Below are positions 33,623 to 44,435 of a DNA stretch of 64,000 nucleotides, piece after piece. Numbering within the stretch: position 1 is the stretch's first letter; each line of letters opens with the position of its first letter. Both the position numbers and the translations under genes were made by a program. Source of the stretch: Alopecurus myosuroides (taxonomy: Eukaryota; Streptophyta; Magnoliopsida; Poales; Poaceae); contig CM054060.1 in NCBI GenBank assembly GCA_028641055.1, forward strand, positions 294,927,480 to 294,991,479, in the 5' to 3' direction. The notes below the pieces were generated by a model, which saw only the letters and a program-made list of their open reading frames with translations, did no database searches and was not told the origin of the DNA.

Positions 33623-34426
33623 CAGAGACAAGGGGGGCTAGCAGGGGCTAGACCCCCGCCAAGGTTTGGCCCCCCTAATGATTTGGAGTACGTATTACTA
33701 GTATGGGCAATGCATATACTTCCTAATTATCTCATATACGTGCTAATTAGTGCTTAAATCCATGACTATGTACCCAGTGAGATCCAACCCAGTTTAGGCA
33801 CTTGTCTTCTTAGCGTAACTTCTTTTTCTTTCCGGCGACTGAGCGACCGTACTCATGCCCCAATATCAGATTGATCCGTGATACCGCCATGGCGTCCTTG
33901 GCTGCTCGAAAACTATGCCAAGAGCCATCCGCTAGGAAACTCTCCCACGATGTCGTCATGTCAACCTCTATGTTGAAGTATTGATCGGGCCTTCTTCGCC
34001 TCACCATCATCCAGGAAGTAGATCTATGAGTTATGCTACTCGTTTTGTAAATCTAGAGGTACGCTGATCATTCTATACACTTAATTGATCATTTGCCCTT
34101 GAACACGTTATGCAATACTGCCACTCCTTATAGAATTTCTAATCAATATCAGTAATAATTTTAAATTCAAGGCAGGTCGCAACGGTAGCAGAAAATCCAA
34201 CAATTTCACCAATACTCAGTATGTAGAAGTTGATCATAAGTTTTATATTTATGATTCCTAGTTATGCTGGTTAAGATCGTATTTTGCGATTTTTTACACT
34301 ATTAATGATTCACGGGTATTAGAGGTTATATGAGGGAAAAATATCGAGTACCTTGCTCGAACATGGAAAAATTTTTTGGCCATCCCGTGCCTCGCCCCCT
34401 ATAACTAAATCCTAGCTCCGCCCCTG
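33623..34426. mobile_element. hAT-like non-autonomous element
   Basis: The right end ctagctccgcccctg (reverse complement caggggcggagctag) is a familiar grass hAT terminus; the left end cagagacaaggggggctagc is a diverged inverted partner. Flanking octamers are aatgtcgg (33614-33621) and aatgtcca (34427-34434), six of eight identical. No transposase is encoded in the 804 bp. The short minus-strand frame at 33810-34010 has no recognisable domain. Confidence 0.55.
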
Positions 34427-34566
34427 AATGTCCATGCTCATTATCTTGCTTGTAACTTCATTACTCTGTATCATGGTCGCCAATTGTGGCTCCTAAATTC
34501 CCCTGATACTACTATTGTACGTATGTTGATTGAGTAATAAAATGAGCCGTTTTCCCTCAGAAAAAT
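34427..34566 (+). other. Possible LINE 3' end
   Basis: The segment ends ttgattgagtaataaaatgagccgttttccctcagaaaaataaa-like, a pattern seen at the 3' end of grass LINEs (reported here as short pieces: gtaataaaatgagcc and ccctcagaaaaat). No coding part is left. It was probably continuous with DNA left of the hAT-like element. Confidence 0.35.
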
Positions 34567-35141
34567 AAATAGAAAAAAGGGATCTCTCAGAAGGTCACCA
34601 CACTTGTACCCTTCTCTACAAATGTGGTCTTGTTGCAATGCCCTACGCGCGCGACATTGTCATCCTCTCACTAAATGAGACTAGTCAGTGTGGGTGTCGA
34701 ATCCTTGTTTACGCCTGATTCGTTATCGGAAGAGCTAGAGCCGTGTTCCTCTTTTTCTCTCCCATTTCCCTTCTCTCTTCTTTTTTCCTTCCTCTTTGCT
34801 GGCAACTGACTGCTTCCAAATCCCTTGACGTCACTGCCTATCTTCGACCACAATCGGCGACAAATTATTGTCGAATTATTTTCTCAAAGCGAATGTCTCC
34901 TTTGTCTACTCCTTTCGTGCTTATGAGCTTAGGATTTGGAGATCTAGGTATGTTTCTTTATTTTTTGTATTTTCTTTTCTCTTCCTATGTATTTCGATTG
35001 AGGAGGTCGTTCGTGTGGTTATTTTTTCCATATCCTTTGCATGATATGGTTGTTGATTCTTATATTTTTTCCTCTTAAGCTTCTCGGTTGATACATTAAA
35101 AATAATTGTAGCCGAAATCAGTTCTTCTCTTTTTGCTGGGT
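34567..35141. other. Unassigned DNA
   Basis: About 575 bp, pyrimidine-rich from 34745 to 34800 on the plus strand, without a coding region, TIR or LTR that I can recognise. Confidence 0.35.
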
Positions 35142-36180
35142 TTTTTTTTTGAACAAGGAGGACCCTCGAAGGGGCTAGAAGCCTCATATCATTCCATATA
35201 GTGGGTGTACATCGAACTTACAAAGGACCCCATAAAATCTAATATTAAACATAGGTCCCTCGGAAAAGCAGAAAAGCCCTTGCCTAAAGATCTGAAATTG
35301 CAAACGAGCCCATCTCTTTCCCCACCGTCGAGCCAGAAGAGGATGAAGTCAAACTTGCCGTCATCAGACACCGTCGCGGGGACATGGCCACTTGCTTCAA
35401 TGTCGACTCGCACCGCAGCATTAGTTGACTCCAAAAAAGGCCTCACAATGGAGGTTAATTTGGCGCTGGAGCTCACCAGCGTTTCCTGCCGGCCAACATC
35501 GACCGGAGCAGATACGCTCGAGAAGAAGAAGGCTTCGTCACTCCAGGCCTGCTGCACACCAGGAACCACCGCATCTTCACAAATTTTTTCCACCTCCCTG
35601 GTGACCAAGAAGCTGCGAAAAGATGCAGCGAAAACCAAGAACAGCAAAGCCAAGATTCTCCTCTGCTGATGAATGATAGCAAGGCCGCCATCGAAACTCC
35701 AAAGCATGCCACAGATCGGAGGAGGAAAGGCATTATGATTGCATCAGCTTCGAATCAGAGAACTGCGCTTTATGCAAGAGCCGGCGCCATCCTCTCCCAG
35801 CACATCCTCCCACCTCGGAAGCATATCCGGAAGATTCAGCCACCTCCACTCGGCGCGACGCAGAGACGCCAGAGTGGAAAGACTCGACGCAACCTTATTA
35901 GTGGGGATCTCCAAGACCAGCACCTCGAGCATCCATCCCTCCTTCCACCGGAGGAACCACCCGAAGAAGCCCTGGATCCGGTTGGAGAGATCCAAAGCTC
36001 TACTCCAAAACGCCAAATAGGACAAACAACGACTACTACTAAGCCTAATATACACAAGGTTACCTCCGGCGCTTCTCCTCCACCATCTCTGGCCGGCAGC
36101 GCCGCCGAGAGAGGCTCAAGATCGGCCCGACGACTCACAAGCGACTCTCAACTACTGTAGCTCTATCAAACCGGGGAAAG
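35142..36180 (-). mobile_element. Poly(A)-tailed retroposon-like sequence, not identified
   Basis: The left border is a T10 run (35142 on), a poly(A) tail on the minus strand, preceded in that strand by cgagggtcctccttgttc, a LINE-like 3' end. The minus strand then holds two overlapping open stretches (36055-35744 and 35707-35189; about 100 and 170 codons) with protein-like composition but no reverse-transcriptase motif. The right limit is uncertain and no TSD was found. It may be an internally deleted LINE, a SINE-like derivative or a processed copy of a host transcript. Confidence 0.4.
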
Positions 36181-36356
36181 GGGAAAGTATGTGATCGGGT
36201 TTTTTTCTTTTATATTTCGGGCGGAGTGTTTGAGGGGAAGTAATGGGAGGGAGGTGGCTACTTTCAAATACAAAATAATTAATTAACTTTTAATCGTCAT
36301 AAATTTTAACATAGATCTTTAGCACGTTGAAAGATGTTAAATTGCGGTTGTGTTTC
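36181..36356. other. Short unassigned flank
   Basis: About 175 AT-rich bases between the retroposon and the LTR at 36357. The last five, gtttc (36352-36356), should be the left TSD of the large gypsy-type element, whose right end is outside the window. Confidence 0.4.
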
Positions 36357-36937
36357 TGATACGTCTCCAACATATCTATGATTTCTGATGTTACATGTTG
36401 ATATTATGTCAATTGCTATATGTTTTCTATACACTTTATAGCATTTTTATGCATTTTCTGGGACTAACATATTGACAAGATGCCACAGTGTCAGTTCCTG
36501 TTTTCTGCTGTTTTTGGTTTGAGAAAAGTTGTTCCGGAAACATTCTCAAAATTGGACAAAACAAAAGCCAAATTACCTATTTTGTGTCACGTACACGGCG
36601 TCCGGAGGGGGCTCGAAGAGGGAAAGGGAGGCGGCCACGCCATAGGGCCGCACGGCCCCCCTTGGCCACACGGCCACGTGGTGTGGGCCCCCTTGCCACC
36701 CGACGACATCGCCCTTCTGTATATAAATAGCCTTCCTCGGGAAAACCCTAAATACCATAGCCTCCATCCACAAAAAGTTCCGTAGCCGCCGCCATCTTCA
36801 ACCTTAGTTCGGGAGGGTTCTGAAGCTCTCCTCGGCACCCTGCTAGAGGGGGAAATCATCACCGGAGGGCTCTTCATCGTCATGCCTGCCTCCGGAGTGA
36901 TGTGTGAGTAGTTCACCCTTGGACTACGGGTCCACAG
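36357..36937 (+). repeat. Copy 3 left LTR, first part
   Basis: Starts tgatacgtctccaacata and runs into the target repeat cacag (36933-36937) of the copia element. The LTR resumes at 59526. Total LTR length without the insert is about 1.6 kb, as in copies 1 and 2. Confidence 0.88.
36720..36730 (+). promoter_or_regulatory. TATA box of the copy 3 LTR
   Basis: tatataaatag lies 364 bp into the LTR, followed by cttcctcgggaaaaccctaa, which is also present after the TATA-like boxes of the copy 1 and copy 2 LTRs. It probably marks the U3/R border. The copia insertion lies about 200 bp downstream, so the transcript would be interrupted. Confidence 0.6.
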
Positions 36938-37653
36938 TGAAAGTAAAGTATGGGCACCTAGAGGGGGGGTGAATAGGTGCTACGACCAATTTTAATTTTT
37001 CAGTAGTTTAGGCTTTACTTAAAGGTAAATTCTCTAGATAGTGCAACTAAAGTGAATTTACCTATATGATAAGGAAAGCAATTAATGCAACTAGTACAAC
37101 AATAAATGCTACAGGTACAAGCAAGTAAAAGATAAGGGAACGAGATAACCGATGGGAGGCACGCGGAACACTATGTATTCCCGAGTTCCTCCTTGTTAAG
37201 GGAGTACGTCCCGTTGGAGGGTTGTGAGCTCGCCACGAAGGCCTACTCAACGCTACAAAGGCCTCACCCTATTCTCCGATGAACTCCGCCACAAAGGCCT
37301 AGTTCACCTTTCACTATTGAACCCCTTTGAGGCGGGGATCGAGTCCTTTACAAACAAGTTTGGGGCACACACCCACAACCAAATTGGGGGCTCCCAACAC
37401 TCACAAATCACCAAGAGTAGCAAGAAGCCTAGGTTCTCCACAAGAGGAAACCCTAGGCAAATATCCCTCAAACAAATGAGAGGGGAAATGAAATCCGGTT
37501 GGTGAAGAAGTATATCGGGGCCTTCTCCTTCAATCCTCCAAAGATCAAGGCTTTTGGGTGGAGGGATTGGGAGATCTAGCAAGGTGGGGGAGCTCCAACA
37601 ATGGTGACTTTAATTCTGGACGAGCTTACTCAAGGTAGGTGAAGGGGAGGGGG

Positions 37654-37661
37654 TATTTATA
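37654..37661 (-). promoter_or_regulatory. TATA box of the copia LTR
   Basis: The minus strand reads ggggtataaatacccc. The same box lies at 58811-58818 in the 5' LTR, which is the one that would drive the genomic RNA. The palindrome cluster begins about 50 bp upstream. Confidence 0.65.
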
Positions 37662-37704
37662 CCCCTCATAAAGTCTTGGAGCCGTTGGAGCATTTCTGCC
37701 AAAC

Positions 37705-38200
37705 TCACACCGGAGACTCCGGTGTAAAGGCCGGAGACTCCGGTCTGAGTTTTTCGCAGACCCACCAGGTCGGAGACTCCGGACTATCTCCGGTGAGTCT
37801 CCGGACCGAGTGCAGCAGGTGACACCAAGTTCACCACCTTCAGAAACTCCAGGAAATCTTCAGTGCGAAGACTCCGGCTTGGAGGACCGGAGACTACGGT
37901 CTTGACTTAGTCGTTTGAGCTCGCAGAGTGTCTGGGGTCATTCGAGAGCAAGGAATACTGCCACACCGAAGACTCCGGACAGTCTCCGGTAAGTCTCCGG
38001 ACCGAGTGCAGCAGGCGACACCAGAAATGACTTAGCCAAATTCTTCAGAGGGAACATCCACACCAAAGACTCCAGTGTATCTCCGGTAAGTCTCCGGTCT
38101 GGGTACAACAGGTGACACCAGAGATCCAGAGAAATTTTCCTGGTGAATTTCTTCACACCGGAGACTCCGGCCTGGGAGACCGGAGACTCTGGCCTGGAGT
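37705..38200. repeat. Palindromic ccggagactccgg repeat cluster in LTR U3
   Basis: Within about 500 bp the near-palindrome ccggagactccgg, or the inverted variant tctccggtgagtctccgg, occurs about ten times, in groups roughly 90-110 bp apart (near 37711, 37731, 37772, 37875, 37968, 38070, 38158, 38180). The same cluster lies at 58865-59350 in the other LTR. Similar CACCGGA-type palindromes are described in U3 of maize Sireviruses. They are candidate promoter or silencing elements. Confidence 0.8.
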
Positions 38201-38363
38201 AAACTCAAGCAACACAAATTCCAGAGACTTTGCTCCTTTTTGTAACACTATACCACCACATTAAATATGTTGTTTAGGCCCTGAAATACATCAACAAACT
38301 TAATGATACATGTGTTGTTAACAAACACCTAAACAAGATGATTTAAGCGCGTTTGCACTTTCA

Positions 38364-38379
38364 ATCTCCCCCTTTTTGG
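38364..38379 (-). other. Polypurine tract of the copia element
   Basis: The minus strand reads ccaaaaagggggagat directly before the 3' LTR. Further copies of the gggggag core lie at 38458-38467, 38745-38756 and 41218-41229. Multiple polypurine tracts are a stated hallmark of Sireviruses. Confidence 0.75.
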
Positions 38380-38880
38380 TGTTTGATGACGACACACATA
38401 TTTGCAATGAAATCACATCTAGGCTATGTTTGAAAAAGATAGAGCACTCACAATGTGATCTCCCCCTATATTTTACGAACAAAGCCCTCTAGATCAACCA
38501 CTAGCGAACAATAATACATACATAAATAGAGACAATAGATAAAGCAATAATAAGCAATAATATGAAAGATACCTTCACCACGTAGTCTCATCACACACAT
38601 AACATCCATTGTTTACTAGAAAACCAAAGAAACTAAGATAACGGGAACACAAGCCATAAAAGGCAAATCAAGTTCAAAGACTTGTGTTCCGAAGCAAATC
38701 AAAGCAAAGCAACCCATGCAAATCCCGGAGAAGACAAGCTACTTCTCCCCCTTTGGTATCGAGACACCAAAAAGGGCAAAGAGCACTACACAGCCCAAGG
38801 ACTCAGTCATCATCCTCGTAGTCATCGTCCTCATCATCCACCGGGTCCATTGCTTCATCATCTTCATCTTCATATTCCTC

Positions 38881-40230
38881 TTACTCTGAAGCATCAGAAC
38901 CAGTGTTGAAGTAGTCAAGCTCCTCATCATCATCCTCAGCCTGTTCCTCAACATTCTCCTCTTCCTCGGTCATAGGGGCCTTGCCACGGTGGGTCGAAGA
39001 GGAAGGAGCTGAGGTGACATCCTCAAAGTCACCCGATGGTAACTGGTCAGTGTTCCACTCCTCGTAAGACATAGTCACATACGCGGTGGGAGGAGTAGTG
39101 GGAGGGGTACCCATAGGAGGAGTAGCTCCAAGCCCAGCGTGGTCATGCAACTTGGAGATCATCTTCTTCAGCTCATGCCTCTCCATGTAGGCCACATGGT
39201 TCTCCTTATGCACTGCAACTGTCATTCACAGAATGTTGCACTGAAACCAAGACAACTTCTTCATATCATCCTGTGTCTCCTCCTTGCTAGAACGGCGAGA
39301 GGGAGGATCTGCATTCTTTCTCCTAGATCCAGAAGGAGCCTCAGCCCCACCCATGGGAGTGTCAGATCTCATACCCCTCACAATCTGGACCAGCACAGTG
39401 ACAACGGAAGGCCTGGTAGAGAAGGTTGACCACACCACTGCAAATAGCATCCACATTACCCGCCTTTGGAGCAATTTTGTTGCAGAAGAGGCAGAGAAGA
39501 ATGTTGTAAACAGTCTTGAGGTCCTTAGCAGTGCCAGTACTCGAGATCTTCTCATACATCGGTGCCATCCTCTTCTTGTCATAAGCCACACCATGGATAT
39601 TCATGCGAGATCCGCAATTGTCACCCCAAGGGTAACCCAGCAGCTCAGCCAGCCTACGGACAGAGGAGTCACACTGAAGGGGCCCGGTCATCCAGGTAAG
39701 AGTGACATCCTCATCTTCACCAAAAGTGAAAGTGGCAAAGAACTGCTGCACTGCCGAGATGTTGTAGTTCTGCTGAATCCCAACGAGATGCTCAAGTCCA
39801 AGCTTCCTCGTTATCCACACAGCCTTCTGAAAGTACTCAGACCTGTCAAGTGCATCCAAGTCAAAAACTTTCTGAGGACACACTGGTTGCTTGAACTGAG
39901 AGAAAATCTCCCTCTGAATCGGCTCAGACTCCCTCCTCCAGTAATGAGAACTGTCTGCAGTATGGGCCATGGTGAAGAAAGGCTGGGCCCGCATGATCCT
40001 ATACTCCTTCTTGCTCATAGACTTGACAGAAGTGATCCTGTCATACCTGGTCTTCTTAGCCAACTCATTCCTCATCCTTGTCTTAGCTCTCTCTTTTTGG
40101 CATTGCTCAGTGGCAAAAGTGTTCCTCTGACCAACCCTGCCAGTGGCGTCATCAGTGAAAAGATAGTTGCGAGAGTGGGAACGGTAGGCACGCTTGTTGG
40201 GGTTGGAGGTTGATGAGTTAGTCCTTTTCC
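38881..40230 (-). pseudogene. Third (env-position) ORF of the copia element
   Basis: Located between pol and the 3' LTR, where Sireviruses carry their envelope-like gene. The frame is open from an AG splice-acceptor-like site (ctttcag, 40233-40231) to a stop at 39362, about 290 residues; a shifted frame (39225-38881) continues with a Glu/Asp-rich tail. The first Met at 40252 lies in the putative intron, so a downstream Met is the likelier start. The main part has the helical, aromatic-rich character of the 'putative plant transposon protein' family. I see no signal peptide or clear membrane span, so a true envelope role is not supported. One frameshift near 39370-39230 breaks it. Confidence 0.6.
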
Positions 40231-40606
40231 CTGAAAGCACACACAAAGACAAAACACAACAACAGAGAGAAAAAAATGAGCATTCATGTCCAAGAATGAG
40301 TGCAGAAACAAAACAGAAACAACAGAATTCTGTTCTGGGAGATTCACACCGGAGTCTCCGGTCTGACAGACCCGAGTCTCTGGACTGACATCGGGGTCTC
40401 CGAACTGGGCGTCAAAAATTGCAATGTGAATCGGACACAACTAATCCTATGTTGCTTCTACCAGTTTCTACAGGGGAATAACATGCTAGGGTGATGCTAC
40501 CAACAGCTAGTATCATCTCTCCAAGAAAATCACCTAGTCCTTAGATCTAGATGCAAAAAAATAAAAATGGGGAGAGGAGAGATGTGCCAGGGTTTCTCAC
40601 CGCCGG

Positions 40607-40716
40607 AACCGGCCGGGGGAGAGCTCCTGGCGACGGCGGCGGCGCAGCAAAGTATTGGGGGGGGGGGAAGTGGGGAATGAAACCCTAACTTCCCCGAGCC
40701 CCCACTTTTTATACTA
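40607..40716 (-). promoter_or_regulatory. Possible internal promoter and first exon for the third ORF
   Basis: On the minus strand: a TATA box (agtataaaaagtggg, about 40718-40704), then gaagttagggtttcattcccc as likely transcript start, a GC-rich leader, and a splice-donor-like ggcg/gtgagaaac near 40606. The matching acceptor is at 40231, giving an intron of about 375 bp that leads into the third ORF. Upstream (40728-40805) lie three to four ccggagtctccgg palindromes like those in the LTR. This resembles an ordinary plant gene start inside the retroelement. Not proven. Confidence 0.5.
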
Positions 40717-41286
40717 CAAACCCCCTCACCGGAGTCTCTGGTCTTAACACCGGAGTCTCCGGACTGGCCGGAGATTCCGGTGCGGCATAACGGAGTCTCC
40801 GGACCCCACGCCAGAAAAACCCCAAAAAAGAAAGGACATGTATGAGGCCGAATTTTTTTTTTAAAGGATAGGTTTTTGGCTTGGAAAGATAAAACAACAG
40901 CAGGGAGAGAATATTATACTTAAGAAGGGCTAGAATTCATCTGAACATCAAATGTTTGAGTATATCATCCGAAAATGCCAAAAACACTCAAAAAAGTCAA
41001 AATAATCCCAAATAAGAACCAACTCTTCAAAGAAGAGGTTGGTGGCCTAAGCCACCATGTAAGAGATCATGGTATGTCACCGCGAAGATATATCTTGGGT
41101 ACATTGCCAATTCTCGATATTGAATCTCACAATTCAACATTAGAAAAAGAGAGATAACAATGAATTTTTCCTATGGGCATAATGGGGGGGAGGGAGAACC
41201 CAATATGTTAGGATAACACTCCCCCTATGTCCATGCCTACACCTAAACCCAAACAATTTTCATCTATAGGGGTGTGTGCAAGATCC

Positions 41287-42930
41287 TCAAGTCAAACTCC
41301 TAGAATCAATGACATTTAGTTCATTCCTCAAGAACAAGAATCTTGCATCATCGAGTGGCTTCGTGAATATATCCGCAAGATTGTCCTTGGTGGGCACATG
41401 AGATAGAGCAATATCCCCTCTTGCCACATGGTCTCGGATGAAATCATGGCGAATATCAATATGCTTCGTTCTTGTATGTTGCACGGGGTTGTAGGCGATC
41501 TTGATGGCACTTTCATTGTCACACAAAAGTGGCACCTTATCCATATGAACGCCATATTCCTTGAGATTTTGCCTCATCCATAGCAATTGAGTGCAAGCAC
41601 TTGCGGCGGCTACATACTCGGCTTTGGCGGTGGAGAGAGATATGCAATTTTGCTTCTTGGAAGACCAACTCACCAAAGACCTACCAAGAAATTGGCAAGC
41701 CCCGGAAGTAGACTTCCTATCATCTTCATCACCCGCCCAATCGGAATCCGTGTAGCCCTTGAGAGAAAATTGTGCCCCCTTTGGGTACCACAAACCAAAT
41801 CTTGGGGTATGAACCAAATAACGAAAGATCCTATGGACCGCCATCAAATGGATTTCCTTAGGAGCCGCTTGATACCTTGCACACACACCTACACTCAAAA
41901 CGATATCGGGCCTAGATGCACAAAGATAGAGCAAAGAACCAATCATAGAACGATACAACTTTTGGTCCACATCTTTACCCTTCAGGTTACGTGATAGGTG
42001 GCACTTGACTTGCATAGGAGATGTCTTGATCTTTGCATTTAGGAAGTTAAACCTCTTGATCATTTCTTGGGTATACTTGGCTTGAGAATTGAAAGTTCCA
42101 CGAGCCAATTGCTTGATCTCAAAGCCAAGGAAGAATTTAAGCTCACCCATCATAGACATCTCGAACCTGTCAGTCATAAGCTTAGAGAACTCATTATTAA
42201 AAGCTTGGTTAGTTGAGCCAAAGATAATATCGTCCACATAGAGTTGGCATATGAAGAACTCTACATTTACTCTCTTTGTGAAGAGAGTGGGGTCGATCTT
42301 CCCAACTTCAAAACCACGGTCATCCAACAATTCTCTAAGGTGCTCATACCACACACGTGGTGCTTGTTTAAGTCCATAAAGCGCCTTGTCGAGTTTGTAG
42401 ACATGGTTAGGGAAGTTGAGGTTCTCAAACCCCGGGGGTTGCTTAACATATACCTCGTCTTTTAGTGGACCATTTAAGAAAGCACTTTTGACATCCATTT
42501 GTTGCAATTTGAAATTATGAGAAGATGAATAAGTAAGGAGGATACAGATGGACTCAAGGCGAGCCACAGGTGCATAGGTTTCATCAAAGTCAATGCCTTC
42601 AACTTGAGTGTAATCTTGAGCATCCAATCTTGCCTTGTTCCTTATGACAATCCCATGCTCATCTTGCTTGTTCTTGAATATCCACTTAGTGCCAATAACA
42701 TTCCAGCAATCTTTGGGCTTCTCAACCAATCTCGAAACCTTGTTGCGCTCAAAATTATTGAGCTCATCATGCATTGCTTCAACCCAGTTGGAGTCCTTAA
42801 GAGCTTCAAACACTTTCTTTGGTTCCACCATAGATGATGTGAGCTTGATGCTCACTAAAGTGTGCCAATTTATTTCTTGTGGATCTTCTAGCTTGAATGT
42901 CTTCCAAGATCTTGTTGTCTTGGGCATCAA
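41287..42930 (-). CDS. Copia reverse transcriptase and RNase H
   Basis: 547 codons uninterrupted. RVT_2 domain from about residue 60: [13 protein letters not shown] near 76, the first catalytic Asp in [12 protein letters not shown] (146), [11 protein letters not shown] (185-195) and the YVDD box at 231-234. The Ty1-type RNase H domain lies in the C-terminal third, with TDSDWAGD and later the LCDNESAI and [12 protein letters not shown] blocks, ending shortly after [13 protein letters not shown]. All key residues are present. The first Met is inside the polyprotein, so it is not a true start. It would copy element RNA into DNA in cytoplasmic particles. This is the best-preserved domain of the element. 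Confidence 0.9.
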   Translation of the reverse strand: MMPKTTRSWKTFKLEDPQEINWHTLVSIKLTSSMVEPKKVFEALKDSNWVEAMHDELNNFERNKVSRLVEKPKDCWNVIGTKWIFKNKQDEHGIVIRNKARLDAQDYTQVEGIDFDETYAPVARLESICILLTYSSSHNFKLQQMDVKSAFLNGPLKDEVYVKQPPGFENLNFPNHVYKLDKALYGLKQAPRVWYEHLRELLDDRGFEVGKIDPTLFTKRVNVEFFICQLYVDDIIFGSTNQAFNNEFSKLMTDRFEMSMMGELKFFLGFEIKQLARGTFNSQAKYTQEMIKRFNFLNAKIKTSPMQVKCHLSRNLKGKDVDQKLYRSMIGSLLYLCASRPDIVLSVGVCARYQAAPKEIHLMAVHRIFRYLVHTPRFGLWYPKGAQFSLKGYTDSDWAGDEDDRKSTSGACQFLGRSLVSWSSKKQNCISLSTAKAEYVAAASACTQLLWMRQNLKEYGVHMDKVPLLCDNESAIKIAYNPVQHTRTKHIDIRHDFIRDHVARGDIALSHVPTKDNLADIFTKPLDDARFLFLRNELNVIDSRSLT

Positions 42931-43263
42931 TTTGCTTCAAAGCTCTTCTTATCCTTCTAGCACGACGGGCTTCGATCTCCTCATTATTGCGAGGAGGGAT
43001 CACTTGATCATCTTGATCATTTGGGTCCCCATCTTGACCAACTTGGCCTTGATCATCACCATCATCATCATCATCATCAATAATATCTTCAACACTAGCT
43101 TCAACTCGAGGAGAAGATGAAGAGGATGGTTGATCTTGGCCTTGACCTTGACTAGCATTAATGATAGGAGTGGTTGCATCTTGCATAGTAACTTGGTCAA
43201 TAAGAGGAGGGTCTTCAACATGTTCTTAGTTTGGTGCATCACTTGGCTCCTTGGTTTGTTCTT

Positions 43264-43944
43264 CTATTGTAGAGGAGGGCTCCACTTGAGTAGATCATAG
43301 TCCTTCGCGAGTGCCATAAGGTGTCCCTCAATGGGGCGGAAAAATCCCACAACCATCCTTCCTATGGCTTCTTGAGGTATTTCAACATCTACATTAGAAA
43401 CATGAAATTGCGCCACTTGGGAGCCATCATTTTCCTCGAAAACCACACTACAAGATTCTATGACAATCCGTGAGGTTTTGTCAAAGACTCTATAAGTGTG
43501 GGATTTGGCACCGTAACCAACAAATATACCCTCAATAGTTTTGGATTGAAATTTAGACAACCTAACACCCTTGATAAAATAAAAGCACTTACAACCGAAT
43601 ACACGGAAGTAGGAGACGTTGGGCTTGTTGCCGGTGAGGATCTCATATGGAGTCTTCTCCAAGCCTTTGCGTATGTAGAGGCGGTTGGAGGAGTGGCATG
43701 CGGTGGATATGGCCTCGGCCCATAAATATTGGGGAGAAGTGTACTCCGCCAACATGGTCCTTTCCATATCCAAGAGAGTGCGATTCTTCCTTTCGGCAAC
43801 ACCATTTTGTTGAGGAGTGTAAGTGGCGGAGTATTGATGACGAATTCCCTCTTCACTAAGGAATTCATTCAAAGTGTAATTCTTGAACTCCAAACCATTT
43901 TCACTCCTAATAGCCATGATTTGCACATTGTGTTGACGTTGCAC
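43264..43944 (-). pseudogene. Copia integrase, catalytic core C-terminal half
   Basis: The frame gives the second half of the rve core: IRSENGLEFKN, then the QQNGVAERKNRTL block with the catalytic Glu, the YLWAEAISTACH and FRVFGCKCF blocks and the copia-type C-terminal region. The second catalytic acid, usually Asp in RSDNG, is Glu here (RSENG). The first catalytic Asp region would lie near 43950-44050, where a frame change and T-rich drift break the protein. The stop at 43264 is followed by a frame-shifted acidic linker (43186-42806, Asp-rich) before the reverse transcriptase. Confidence 0.75.
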
Positions 43945-44435
43945 TTGGTTGGTGAAGTCGATGATGGTTTGTTGAGTCTCACTCTTGCACTTGAAGAAAT
44001 ATACCCAAGTGTATCTTGAATACCCAAGTGCACCTTATCATGCATCTTTCCTTCAACACACGACCTACAAACACGATCCTTTGAAAAGGAAACATTTTCT
44101 TTTAGTCCGACAATAAGGCCACTTTTGTGAAGACTTTGCAAAGTTCTCATGTTGACATGGGATAGGAGGCGATGCCACAACCATCCCACATCCGCCTTTC
44201 CGAAAAAACACATTGTTTGAAAGTTGGTAGATTTCGAGAAGTCTACCATGTACAAATCATTTTCAACATGTCCCACGTATGCGACGTCAAGAGTCTTGCT
44301 CCTCAAAAGGATCACAATATCTTCATCAAAAAATATGGAGAAGCCCATCTTTCCAAGAGATCGGGCGGAAAGTAAATTGAAACCAAGAGATTCGACAAGC
44401 ATGACATTCACGATAGTGATATCAGGACCAACCAC
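43945..44435 (-). pseudogene. GAG-pre-integrase and integrase zinc-binding region
   Basis: Contains FNLLSARSLGKMG, typical of the region after the copia protease, and the HHCC zinc-binding module: WLWHRLLSHVNM with the two His, and CRSCVEGKMH with the two Cys about 35 residues later. The catalytic Asp block that should follow is scrambled by a frame change. The usual copia protease (DSGA/T) should lie near 44500-44600; only a damaged trace is visible there (the minus strand reads through 'IDSGCTSHMIG'-like residues near 44560-44530). Confidence 0.7.

Larger units (their letters stand above)
36938..38363 (-). repeat. 3' LTR of the copia element
   Basis: 1,426 bp, TG to CA. On the minus strand, U3 runs from 38363 to a TATA box (tataaata, 37661-37654), with the palindrome cluster upstream of the TATA. 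R/U5 lies toward 36938. Confidence 0.92.

Noticed and set aside
35205..36160. Plus-strand frames of about 155 and 163 codons opposite the retroposon
   Set aside because: Wrong strand relative to the poly(A) tail; no domain recognised.
37705..38200. CRISPR-like array from evenly spaced ccggagactccgg units
   Set aside because: Units are near-palindromic, vary in sequence and spacing, and lie in a plant LTR U3; the match is superficial.
39284..40213. Plus-strand frame of 309 codons inside the copia element
   Set aside because: Shadow of the minus-strand third ORF; wrong strand for the element and no domain.
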